In this document: positions 55,444 through 64,000 of the stretch, one piece after another
Position numbering within the stretch: the first letter of the stretch is position 1
Layout: the number at the start of each line of letters is the position of its first letter
Assembly: GCA_039707465.1 (NCBI GenBank)
Contig: CM077658.1
Location: forward strand, 12,088,574 to 12,152,573
DNA length: 64,000 nt
Reading direction: 5' to 3'
Source: Rhabdophis nuchalis
Taxonomy: Eukaryota > Chordata > Lepidosauria > Squamata > Natricidae
Program-made: the position numbers and the translations under genes
The notes under the pieces: model-generated
Told to the model about the DNA's origin: nothing
What the model saw: only the letters and a program-made list of their open reading frames with translations
Database searches by the model: none

Positions 55444-55826
55444 AGTTTTGAAATGTCTAGTTTGATGAAGAGAAGGACCAGGGGAGACATGATAGCAGTG
55501 TTCCGATATCTCAGAGGGTGCCACAAAGAAGAGGGAGTCAAACTATTCTCCAAGGCACCTGGGGGCAGGACAAGAAGCAATGGGTGGAAACGAATCAAGG
55601 AGAGAAGCAACTTAGAACTAAGGAGAAATTTCCTGACAGTTAGAACAATTAACCTCTGGAACAGCTTGCCTCCAGAAGTTGTGAATGCCCCAACCCTGGA
55701 AGTCTTTAAGAAGATGTTAGATAGCCATTTGTCTGAAATGGTATAAGGTTCCTGCCCACGCAGGGAGTTGGACTAGAAGACCTCCAAGGTCCCTTCCAAC
55801 TCTGCTATTGTATTGTATTGTATTGT
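55444..55826 (+). pseudogene. Young CR1 LINE 3' end with TATTG tail
   Basis: The frame 55,453-55,746 gives the last 97 codons of CR1 ORF2 (MSSLMKRRTRGDMIAVFRYL ... LSEMV), differing from the 27.7 kb element at four positions. It contains no polymerase. The 3' UTR GGACTAGAAGACCTCCAAGG leads to four TATTG units. It is 5' truncated and bracketed by 51-bp perfect direct repeats, so it is recent. Confidence 0.92.
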
Positions 55827-55877
55827 ATAGAATATATTGGGTAAATAAAGAAGTGGTGGCCAGCATATGAAAAATCT
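55827..55877. repeat. Right copy of perfect 51-bp target duplication
   Basis: Identical to 55,393-55,443; the copies diverge at the next base. Confidence 0.92.
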
Positions 55878-56268
55878 TGGAAAATTTTCTCTTTCCAAAA
55901 TCAGTCACTAACATAACCTTTCCAAAATTGTAATCTGTCAGTGGGACTGGACTGAGAAGGGATTTATGTCCCAGTGCAGTGCTGTCAACAAAAGATGGGT
56001 TACATTTTTTTGAAATGGGTGTTTTCCTGCCTTCTTCAGAGACATCCCTGACATTTCATTAGAATGGATCACAGCTGGCCAACATCTGGCTCTTGGGCTC
56101 CATGCCACCTTTTCCCAAATACCTCTGCAGTCAAGCAAGTTTGGATTTCTGACAAATCATTGCTATAGAGAAGAAGGGAGATGGAACAGACAAATGGGAC
56201 TCAGTCACAAAAAGGGTGGAAGGAAGACAAGGAAAGAGGAATAGATGGCTCCATCAAGTTTTGGAACT
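55878..56268. other. Unique stretch, source of the 54.4 kb copied segment
   Basis: 56,053-56,131 is duplicated at 54,388-54,474. Otherwise no gene or repeat is recognised. Confidence 0.5.
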
Positions 56269-56276
56269 GGTCACAT

Positions 56277-56444
56277 CAGTGGTGGGTTTCTGCAGGCTCG
56301 CACCTACTCGCGAGAGCCGATTGGTGAAATTTAGAGAACCGGTGAGAGGGGGTTCCACCGGCGTACCTGGAAGTAAATCTGGCCCACCACTGCCAGTGAC
56401 CCAATGGGAAGGAAAGGAAAGGAAAGGAAGGAAGGAAGAAAGGA

Positions 56445-56504
<60 letters not shown>

Positions 56505-56681
56505 ATTTATCATCACAATTGAGTCCAAAATTTTGGTTGCTAAGCAAGAGCGTTGTTAAATGAGTTTCACCACATTTTACAAGTTGGCCACTCCCACCCT
56601 GTCACATGACTGCCAAGCCACGCCCACAAAATAGGCCACACCTACAGAGTAGGTTCTAAAAAAATGTGAAACCCACCACTG
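56277..56681. mobile_element. hAT-type non-autonomous element with (GAAA)n core, perfect TSD
   Basis: The 405-bp element starts CAGTGGTGGGTTTC and ends GAAACCCACCACTG. Both flanks (56,269-56,276 and 56,682-56,689) read GGTCACAT. The interior is a GGAAA/GAAA tract (56,409-56,504) followed by ATCACAATTGAGTCCAAAAT and CAAGTTGGCCACTCCCACCC, the same arrangement as in the element at 21,238. No transposase. The Lys/Glu and Phe/Leu/Ser frames are translated GAAA repeat. Confidence 0.93.
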
Positions 56682-56689
56682 GGTCACAT

Positions 56690-56781
56690 CCACTCTGGTT
56701 CTATCATTTACCATTGACAACAAAAGCCTTTAGTAGATTACTCAGAAAAGAAGTATATTTTGACAGATTGTTGTTGCTGAT
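56690..56781. other. Short unique spacer
   Basis: Unique DNA between the hAT element and the solo LTR; its last five bases (CTGAT) are the LTR target duplication. Confidence 0.5.
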
Positions 56782-57111
56782 TGTTGTGTCCTCGACCTGC
56801 GACCGGTCTCGACTTACGACCGGCCGCAGGTCTTCCAGGCTGCCTCTTGGAGCCTTGGTAACAGGCTGTAGCAAGGCAGCCAACTGACAGACGCGCCTGA
56901 TTGGCTGAGGCGCGCCTGGCCCTTGCTGCAGCCTGATTGGCTCCCCCTTTGACAGCTCCAAATATAAAGAGCTGTCAAAGCGCGGGAGCCCCTGTCTACC
57001 GCACCTTTTCTTTAACTGAACTTTCTTTCCTTGTAAGCTGTGCCTAGCTAAATAAAGCTATGTTTCTGAGCAAACCTGATGTGGACCCACTTATTGACCG
57101 AAGTCATAACA
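56782..57111 (+). mobile_element. Solo LTR (330 bp) with 5-bp TSD
   Basis: Begins TGTTGTGTCC and ends AGTCATAACA, i.e. TG...CA. The 5-bp flanks CTGAT at 56,777-56,781 and 57,112-57,116 are identical. Inside, a TATA-like AAATATAAAG lies at about 56,961 next to CTGTCAAAG repeats, and a polyadenylation signal AATAAA at 57,051, giving an ordinary U3-R-U5 order on the plus strand. The GC-rich U3 includes CGACCTGCGACCGG and CGACTTACGACCGG repeats and two GATTGGCTG-type CCAAT boxes. No internal retroviral or Gypsy-type genes are present, so the copy is a recombination product. Family not assigned. Confidence 0.9.
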
Positions 57112-57116
57112 CTGAT

Positions 57117-57597
57117 ACCTGGTTTCACATGAGACTAAGTGTTCAGCCCCTGTACCCTAAATGAATAAAATAGAAAATGTGTATAACTGTGTTTTGATAT
57201 CTAGAAGCTATCTACCTATGAAGAGGGGCAGATACTTTATTTTGATCACTGGATGATTTGCAGATAATAAAAATATAAATTGCAGGGTTTCCAGGCTAGA
57301 AGACAATAAAAAAGAAGAAGATTTAAGGGGATATAAACAAGGGAATGGATATATCCTCAGAATTCCCCAGCCACCCATGAATGGCTGAGGAATCCTGGGA
57401 GTTGAAGTCCACCAATCTTAAAGTTGTCAACTTTGAGAAACACATATCTATGACAAGAGAGATAGTACCATGTTGACATTGATTTGACATTTGGAAAACA
57501 AGTCAAGATAAAAGTAAAGTTCCCCCTCCAACATATGTGGTATTTTTTCCCAACACTAGGGGGGGGGGTGCTCATCAAGCCGAAGAGACCAAAGATT
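57117..57597. other. Mostly unique; half MITE at 57,358-57,440
   Basis: AGAATTCCCCAGCCACCC and CTGGGAGTTGAAGTCC with CTTAAAGTTGTCAACTTTG are remnants of the palindromic MITE family. A G-run of ten lies near 57,559. No gene. Confidence 0.5.
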
Positions 57598-57657
57598 TAA
57601 TTTAATTAATTTAATTTATTAAATTTCTATACCGCCCTTCTCCCTTCCGGGACTCAG
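57598..57657 (-). mobile_element. L2-like 3' terminus
   Basis: TTTAATTTATTAAATTTC, then ACCGCCCTTCTCCC and GGGACTCAG: the reverse complement of an L2 tail. Only about 60 bp remain, directly joined to a SINE. Confidence 0.7.
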
Positions 57658-57903
57658 ATGTCTTTGTGGTCATGTGGCTGGCATGACTAAATGCCGAAGG
57701 CATACGGAATGCTTTTACCTTCCAACCAAAGGTGGTCCCTATTTTTCTACTTGCATTTTTATGTGCTTTCGAACTGCTAGGTTGGCAGAAGCTGGGGCAA
57801 GTAATGGGTGCTCGCTCCATTGCACGGCACTAGGGATTCGAACCACCAAACTGCCAACCTTTCTGATCAACAAGCTCAGCGTCTTAGCCATTGAGCTACT
57901 GCT
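57658..57903 (-). mobile_element. Sauria-type SINE, 3' end missing
   Basis: Reading minus: GTAGCTCAATGGCTAAGACG head, GTTCGAATCCCTAGTGCC, CTTCTGCCAACCTAGCAG, AATAGGGACCACCTTTGG and CCAGCCACATGACCAC. The BovB-like end is replaced by the L2 fragment at 57,657. Confidence 0.85.
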
Positions 57904-58499
57904 CAGTGTCTTAGGATGGGGTTAATTTGCTTTTTTTTTTCTTTAAAGAGAGAAAGATAGTTGGAGGAGGCAAAATAAAGTCATGGCCTCACCTTCCTGC
58001 CCACTGCCCTCCTAGAAATATTAAACACAGCTCTTGGATGCCGGAAAGAGCATGCAAGACTTACAAAACCAGACTAATGGCTCTGCAACCATTTTTATTC
58101 TCAAAGCAGGCAGGTTTTCAAAGACTCCAGGTCTTCCTCCTCCACAAGACCTTGGCTGGCTCACAAAACAGGCCAGGGCCAAAGTCACTGAAGGCTGTAA
58201 TTAAACAACAAATGATACTTTGGAGAGTCAGATAAGGTCAGCACACTCCACATTTGAAAGGGTCAGTAATTAGCCAGGTGTCACTATTAGAGCGCTGGGA
58301 ACAGAGTAGCATTACCAATTAGAAGGCCATGGACTTCCCTAATCAGGCGGGGGGGGGGGAAGGTTGGGGGGAGAGAAAAAACCTGACATGGGCATTTGTT
58401 CTGAGTTTGTGCTTCTCAGACAAAAATTGTTCAAAAGATGCTGTGGGGCCTATACACTATGTGCCACACACTGGCTTATATTTCTTTCTCCTCTTAATT
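57904..58499. other. Unique stretch, candidate conserved non-coding DNA at 58,010-58,330
   Basis: No gene. The repeat-free block contains several TAATTA/TAATTAG cores (CTGTAATTAAACAAC, GTCAGTAATTAGCCAGG, ACCAATTAGAAGG), suggestive of a homeodomain-responsive enhancer, but that is speculation. G-run at 58,349-58,358. Confidence 0.35.
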
Positions 58500-58960
58500 T
58501 TTTTTAATTAAAAGTAGGATTTACAAAAATTTTTTAAAAACTTCAGAAAGACAGAAGTAGAAAAAAAAATCATAAAAGGGTCAAAGAAATAGCGAAGAAT
58601 AACAACAACAACAAAAAGATATTGAAAGAAGGGACTTCTGATATATTTTTTTTGCAGTAGTTACAAACATTAGTGATTATCGTATCCACCCTCCCATATT
58701 GTATATCATAGTTGCCTTCTTCCCATAAGCAACCCTATTTTAATCAATAAGTACTGAAATCAGCAGTTCATTTTATTAATTGTCAGCAAAAAGTCTGTGA
58801 AAGGTTTCTAGTCTGTATAAAGTTGTTGTAGCTCCCTCCTTAATCAAACAAGTGAATTTAGCCATTTCTGCAAGCTCAGCCATCTTTACAATCCATTCCT
58901 CCAAGTGGTTCATATTTCTTAGGTAATGATTCTATAATCGTTTTTTTGGGGAATTCCATA
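58500..58960 (-). mobile_element. Possible L1-type 3' UTR
   Basis: TTTTAATTAAAAGTAGG at the left followed by A-rich text and TTTCTGCAAGCTCAGCCATC suggests an antisense L1-type 3' end. No coding part is visible and the call rests on memory of squamate L1 tails. Confidence 0.3.
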
Positions 58961-58984
58961 GTACTGTAAGATTTTGTCTGCATG

Positions 58985-59085
58985 TCTTTGTGCATTTTCA
59001 ACTCAGAGTTGACTCTTGGCAACGGCCTAGACAAGTCCCTACAGTTTTCTTGGCAACGGCCCTTCTCTAAGAAACATACAGATAT
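58985..59085. mobile_element. SINE 3'-part fragment
   Basis: TTTCAACTCAGAGTTGACTC, TTGGCAACGGCCTAGACAAG and TCCCTACAGTTTTCTTGGC match a common squamate SINE body as I remember it. No tRNA-like head is retained. Confidence 0.4.
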
Positions 59086-60797
59086 GAAAATCTCAGTTTA
59101 GTTTTTTTTCAGATGCTACTCATCCATCCGATTGTTTCAACAAGAGATAATGACTGCTTTCTTCCAAAGCATGATTTTATCTGAGGAAGGTCAAAGAGGC
59201 AGATGTTTCAAATGTTGACTGCTGACAAATGCTACCAACAGAATTCTGATGGTATTTCCCCCCTCGCATAGATTAAAGTAGGAGGAAGGCTTTAGAACAG
59301 TAATAAGAGCATAGTGGAATGCAAGGAGTCAGCAGGTTCATCTTTGATCTCCCCTAGTTGTGATGGTAATCAGCAGAGCCAAGGAGAATGCATGAAATAG
59401 TCCTATAACAGCTTATAATCATGTAATTATATTTAAGATGACGGTCCGTCTCATTTCTCGGTCTCTGGAAGAAGCACTTCTTATCCTGAGCCCATGAGAT
59501 GAGCTCCTTGCTACTGCTATTGTTTAGCTACACCTCCTTTTATTACTTCTTTATTACTACAGCTATTCCAGACACTGAGCATCAAGTTAAATTTAGATAT
59601 TTCCAAATCAGAGTTTCCAGCTTCTCTGCTTCTTTTCTTTTGTCCTTTTGTCCTTTAGAATACACAGGAGCTTGTATATCACCGGAGGGTGGGGGGAGAA
59701 TCATGCAATTTTTTCCAGTATGTTTGTTTCCATCGAACTAGCACTGATGTCCATCTTTAAAACAATTTCAGCTGCTGCAGTCTTCCTGGTCTGTAATACA
59801 AGATTTTCAACTGCAGCTCCTATAATTTTGACTTTCTTCCAAAATTGTCTGGAGGCAACCTGAAGACATTCTCATCTCCTAGAAAATGTCAAGTCTAGTC
59901 TTGTATGGCAGCAGGCCAAAGTAACTTACTTTTTAGATGATACCAAGGTGACTATGTCTGGTAGGAATTGTTCCCTAATAGAAAGCTCATATACGTGTCT
60001 ATTATAAAGTGAATCTCATTAAGTACAATGAGGCTGACTTAGTGTTAATGTATGCGTAAAACTGCAGTAAGGTAATGAATGTTAAGTGCCAGCTCTACAC
60101 AGGTTTAAAGCCGTCAGTTAAGAGTGTGTATTGATGATGGGAGGATCTTAAGCAACATACGTTTTTTTCTTTCTGAAATCTATCTTTCCCTTGCGCCAAT
60201 ATTTTTATTATCTTTTCCTGGTCGGAAGCAGTCTGGAACAAGCTGTTTTTGCCAGAATGCTGAATTGTGAAGTTTTAAGGGTTTAGACTGGCAAGATTCT
60301 GTCTGTTGTCTGTAAGCAGATAAAGGACTGAACCGTAGCCGAAATTGTTCTATATTGTTCTTAGCCTGATAATAGTTCCCCAAGTCTGCTCATTTCCCTC
60401 CCACAAAGTTTGGAACAATTCCAAACTTTAAACAGCTCTTCCGGCAATTTCTCTGGATTCCAGGAGTTTTTAGAATGGGCAGTTTGTGGTTCTATGTTCA
60501 CATCAATCAATGTCATTAGTATCCTTATGGGTTATCCATCTAGCCCTGGCAACTTCAATTAATTATTTAAATTCGTTCAAGTCTTTAGGTCAGATCAATA
60601 TAAGAATGCTACCATATTCCTCTTTATTGCTTAAGAAATATCTGAGTACACCTAGTTGGCCAATATATGGCATCGAATGCTGGCTGGTCTGATTACGCAG
60701 GATTGTTATATTCTCCCCCAGGTGAGCAAAAACCCCAACAAAATAGTCTCACTGGCATTCATCTAGTTAAGGGCAGCAGGTGGGGGTACCTGGAGAA

Positions 60798-60800
<3 letters not shown>
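59086..60800. other. Unique stretch
   Basis: No gene or confident repeat over 1.7 kb. Short frames at 59,499-59,863 resemble no family. Confidence 0.4.
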
Positions 60801-60837
<37 letters not shown>

Positions 60838-60985
60838 TTAATTTGTAGACCGCTCCCTCTCCCCATAGGGACTCGGAGCGGTGCACAGGCAGAATAAAAA
60901 CAACAAGTATACAAACATATTTAAAACAGATTAAACCTTATTCCTGTGCTAAAAATTCCCCATTAAAACTAAACTAAACTAAACT
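60801..60985 (-). mobile_element. L2-like LINE 3' UTR with (AAT)n tail
   Basis: (AAT)n at 60,801-60,838, then GACCGCTCCCTCTCCCC, CTCGGAGCGGTGCACAGGC and CTGTGCTAAAAATTCCCC. Only UTR, no coding part. Ends in four AAACT units. Confidence 0.85.
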
Positions 60986-61395
60986 AAAATTCTGTATGAT
61001 GTAGATTTGTATTTTTCCTCTAGCAAATGGAAATGTTATAATTGTACAGTACTGCTATAATGTAGCTTGGTGGAATTCCATCTAGCATATTGCAGTTTTC
61101 TTTTTTTAATAATGCAGGTGTGGATGTGTATGCATGTGAGTTTACTGTGTCGGGATCTTAAAGACTCAGCTAATGTTCACCTAGCAAGGAGCACGAGAAA
61201 ATATAGCATTTTGTAAGACTGCCTTTTATCCCTGCTGCAACTCAGTTTTTTGTCTCTCAACAGGAAGAGGCTGTTTTCTGTACCTAATAGAGATTTTGAA
61301 AGAAAAGGGACACAAGGGCAGGGAAGGAAATGAAATGAAAGGAACAATCCTTCTATTTTGCAAATCTTTACAAAAAGAAGAGGAGATAGACACAT
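60986..61395. other. Unique stretch
   Basis: No gene or confident repeat. Confidence 0.4.
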
Positions 61396-61419
61396 ACATG
61401 CATGCATGCATGCATACAT

Positions 61420-61493
<74 letters not shown>

Positions 61494-61494
61494 T
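61396..61494. repeat. (ATGC)n then (CAT)n microsatellite
   Basis: Four or five ATGC units pass through ATACATAT into about 25 uninterrupted CAT triplets. Confidence 0.96.
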
Positions 61495-62407
61495 TTAGCC
61501 ATTGTCTATCCACTGCAGGATGAAGGTCTCTTCTGCATGATTCCAACTAATATGGTCCTGAGCTTTCTTTTCTCAACTGGGCCCACAATACTTGCTGATG
61601 TTGTCAGTCCATCTTGTTTTAGGTCCCTTTTATGGATGTTTTTAATCAAGTGGGATCTATTCCATGACTGTCTTGATCCAGGCAATATGTATACATTCCA
61701 TATTTCCTCTCATTGATAGGGGAAAAATACATATTTGTACATTGTGATGTTGAGGTGCCTTCTAAAAACAGATGTTTTCTTCATTTGCATTGTCCAATTT
61801 TCTCTAACTTTTTGTCTATGTGTGCAAGCAGAGTGGAAAAAAAATAGTTTTATGCAAGTGATATTTTCTATCTAAAATTCCAAAGTGCATGAAATGTAGA
61901 AATTTTGACTATAGTGGAATTAAGTTCCAGTTTCTGAGCTTTCATTGAAATATTTTGTTTATATTGTAGCTGTTTAAATTAAACTAATCTTACTATTGCT
62001 GGAGGATCTTTTGTTTCAAAAATTGAAGAGCGTAATAGTCATTTCTCAGCCATCAACTTTTTATTGGCTTTCAGATCATACTTAATATGTTTAACCATGG
62101 TTTGTTGAACAACATAAATGGTTAAATCACAATCGTCGAGGTTCGATGAGTATGCTAAGCAAAAGCCAAGCAAGTCATAAAGGATGATATGGGAATATAG
62201 TCCATTGATTTATTTAGGCTGCCACACTGACAGTCTTTCCAAAATATTGGGTGGAGTTTATTTCTTCCATCTGTTATTTTCTCCGGAGACTGTGTCAAAA
62301 TTATCTTAGAATCAGGCAACATTCTTTGGGTAGAAAACTAATATTAGTGGGAGAATCCCATTGCTTTTCTCCAAGTGAAAGGTAGATTACTTGGAGACCA
62401 TCTCTTC
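61495..62407. other. Unique stretch
   Basis: No gene or confident repeat. Confidence 0.4.
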
Positions 62408-62655
62408 AATAGCACTTAGCAATAGCACAGACTTATATACTGCTCCACAGTGCTTTACAGCCCTCTCTAAGTGGTTTACAGAGTCAGCCTATTGCCCCCA
62501 ACAATCTGGGTCATCATTTTACCCACCTCGGGAGGGTGGAAGGCTGAGTCAACCTGGAGCCTGGTATTATTTGAACTGCCAAATTGCAAGCAGGCAGCAG
62601 GCAGCAGAAATAGCATGAAGTACTGCACTCTAACCACTCTACCACCATGGCTCAA
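62408..62655 (-). mobile_element. tRNA-derived SINE (second family), nearly full length
   Basis: CAATAGCACTTAGCAATAGC, CTCTAAGTGGTTTACAGAG, TTTTACCCACCTCGGGAGGG and a tRNA-like head complement ending CACCATGGCTC. The GGCAGCA unit is duplicated near 62,592-62,605. The LINE ORF begins about 50 bp further right. Confidence 0.85.
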
Positions 62656-62689
62656 TAGCAGTTTGTCCTCATTTGTCCTCATACCAATT

Positions 62690-64000
62690 CAGAGGGTCGT
62701 GGGGAGGGGCAGGACCGAGGGGAGACAATTTTCATCCTCCCGGTTGGTGGCACGCAGCCGTTGGTTACAAACGGTCGGGTGCCACAACCCTCGCAGGCTA
62801 GGTGGCCAGGGAATACAGAGCCAGGATCTGCGGCTGATGTTTTGCAACGCCAGGTCCGTTGTCAACAAAGCCCCCCTCATTAGTGACCTTGTGTCAGAGG
62901 GGGAGCCGGACCTGGTAGGAATTGCGGAGACCTGGTTGGGCCACGAGGGAGGTCATCCCCTCGTTGAAATGTGCCCACCAGGTTACCGCGCATTTCATCA
63001 GCCGCGGGCCCTAGGCAGGGATGGTGGGGTAGCGGTCATTATCAAGGAAGGCCTGGAGCCGAGAGAGACCATTGTGCCGCAGACCTCCGGCTGTGAGTCC
63101 CTCTGCATGAAGTGGGGCCTAGGGAGGCAGTTGGGCTTGCTGGTTGTATACCTGGCTCCCCGCTATGTAGCAGCAGCCCTGCCCGAGCTCCTGGAGGTGA
63201 TCGCTACGGTGGCAGTGGAGACCCCCAGACTTATAGTTATGGGGGACTTTAACCTGCCATCGTTGGGCGAATCATCCGTGGTAGCTCGGGAGTTCATGGC
63301 TTCCATGACGGCCATGGACCTGACCCAAGTAATTCAAGGCCCCACCCATGAGGGTGGACATACGCCGGACCTCATCTTCGTCTCGGGCCAATGGAAGAGT
63401 GATCTGGGTACAGGGGACATAGACATCATACCCTTGTCATGGTCAGACCACTCACTTCTCCGGCTCGACTTTCCGACCGCTGCTCCCCTCCGCGGGGAGG
63501 CGGAACCAGAGTTACCAATCTGGTACCGCCCCAGGCGCTTGATGGACCCGGATGGGTTCCAGACAGCGCTTGGGCCATTTCCTGTATCCCTGACCCGCGC
63601 CCCGATGGAGGACCTCACGGCCGCATGGAATAGTGCGGCCGTGGGAGCCTTGGATCGGGTCGCGTCCTTGCGGCCTCTCTCGCGGCGGCGAACCACCCTG
63701 GCTCCTTGGTTTACTGAGGGGCTGCGGGTGATGAAACGCCGCAAGAGATGCCTAGAGAGAAGATGGAGGGCTAGCCGCTCTGAATCTGACCGGACACAGG
63801 TAAGAGCCCATTTACGGACTTACATTGTGGCGCTGAGGGTGGCCAAACGTCATCATTGTGCCACCCTCATAGCATCCGCAGAAAACCGCCCTGCCGCCCT
63901 GTTTAGGGTGACCCGTTCCCTCCTTCAACAGAGGGAGCGGGAAGCCCCGTTACAGGGTAGGGCAGAGGAATTTGTGATTTTTCTGCAGGAGAAAACCGCC
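62690..64000 (+). mobile_element. L2/CR1-group LINE, 5' part, runs off the window
   Basis: A GC-rich block begins abruptly near 62,690 after AT-rich DNA and continues to the last base. It contains the ORF2 start described separately. The left border may be a 5' truncation or the natural 5' UTR. The composition and endonuclease type suit the same broad clade as the L2-like tails elsewhere in the window. Confidence 0.8.
62837..64000 (+). CDS. LINE ORF2, AP-endonuclease domain (partial, open at window end)
   Basis: From the ATG at 62,837 the frame reads 388 codons without a stop to the window edge, and it is also open upstream to about 62,700, so the true start is uncertain. It shows the apurinic-type endonuclease used by non-LTR retrotransposons to nick their target: N4 in FCNARSVVNK, catalytic E31 in GIAETW, RDGGVAVI at 61-68, GDFN at 136-139, DLIF at 178-181 and SDH at 203-205. 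A Arg-rich linker (RRRTT, MKRRKRCLERRWRASR) follows, where CR1/L2-type proteins join the reverse transcriptase. Catalytic residues are all present. GC content and CpG are far above the surroundings. Whether the polymerase is intact lies outside the window. Confidence 0.9.
   Translation, partial: MFCNARSVVNKAPLISDLVSEGEPDLVGIAETWLGHEGGHPLVEMCPPGYRAFHQPRALGRDGGVAVIIKEGLEPRETIVPQTSGCESLCMKWGLGRQLGLLVVYLAPRYVAAALPELLEVIATVAVETPRLIVMGDFNLPSLGESSVVAREFMASMTAMDLTQVIQGPTHEGGHTPDLIFVSGQWKSDLGTGDIDIIPLSWSDHSLLRLDFPTAAPLRGEAEPELPIWYRPRRLMDPDGFQTALGPFPVSLTRAPMEDLTAAWNSAAVGALDRVASLRPLSRRRTTLAPWFTEGLRVMKRRKRCLERRWRASRSESDRTQVRAHLRTYIVALRVAKRHHCATLIASAENRPAALFRVTRSLLQQREREAPLQGRAEEFVIFLQEKTA

Noticed and set aside
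61296..61523. Poly-His frame
   Set aside because: Translation of the (CAT)n microsatellite.
63334..63744. 136-residue minus-strand frame
   Set aside because: Antisense shadow of the LINE endonuclease ORF in GC-rich DNA.

Overview
The window looks like an intergenic or intronic stretch of a squamate reptile genome, most likely a snake. I found no exon of a host protein gene, no rRNA or functional tRNA, no CRISPR array and no bacterial-type operon. The squamate reading rests on the repeats: tRNA-derived SINEs of the Sauria/Squam kind, a BovB (RTE) LINE tail, CR1 LINEs, L2-like LINE tails, Rex1-like LINEs with AGAAT pentanucleotide tails, and many 8-bp-TSD hAT-type non-autonomous DNA elements. 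Family names come from remembered hallmarks, not from a database search.

Only two long reading frames look like real proteins, and both belong to retrotransposons. One is a 728-codon CR1 ORF2 with a complete reverse transcriptase core (29,892 to 27,706, minus strand), truncated at the 5' end inside the endonuclease domain. The other is the start of an L2/CR1-group ORF2 (from 62,837, plus strand), with an intact AP-endonuclease domain that stays open to the window edge. About a dozen 5'-truncated L2-like 3' ends carry the end of a similar ORF, and their tails seed most of the large microsatellites.

Layout. 0-9 kb: Rex1-like tail, palindromic MITE, L2 tails, SINEs and an AT-rich hairpin. 8.7-13 kb: retroelement and LTR-like fragments, a (GGA)n tract and a MITE. 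13.5-23 kb: SINEs, L2 tails, a BovB tail and a hAT element with a (GAAA)n core. 23-27.6 kb: mostly unique AT-rich DNA. 27.6-30.3 kb: young CR1 next to a foldback repeat. 30.3-39 kb: unique DNA with SINEs, CR1 and a Rex1-like LINE bounded by a perfect 60-bp duplication. 39-43.5 kb: a cluster of hAT MITEs, including one that carried neighbouring DNA. 43.5-50 kb: mostly unique, with candidate conserved non-coding DNA. 50-57.2 kb: nested insertions, a CR1 with a 51-bp duplication, a hAT element and a clean solo LTR. 57.2-62.4 kb: SINE and L2 remnants with unique DNA. 62.7-64 kb: GC-rich LINE ORF.

The most informative observations concern insertion mechanism: a composite hAT element containing 191 bp of DNA copied from a site 2.4 kb away, two LINE insertions with 51- and 60-bp perfect target duplications, one tRNA-type SINE head joined to two different tails, and L2 subfamilies that each keep their own tail microsatellite.
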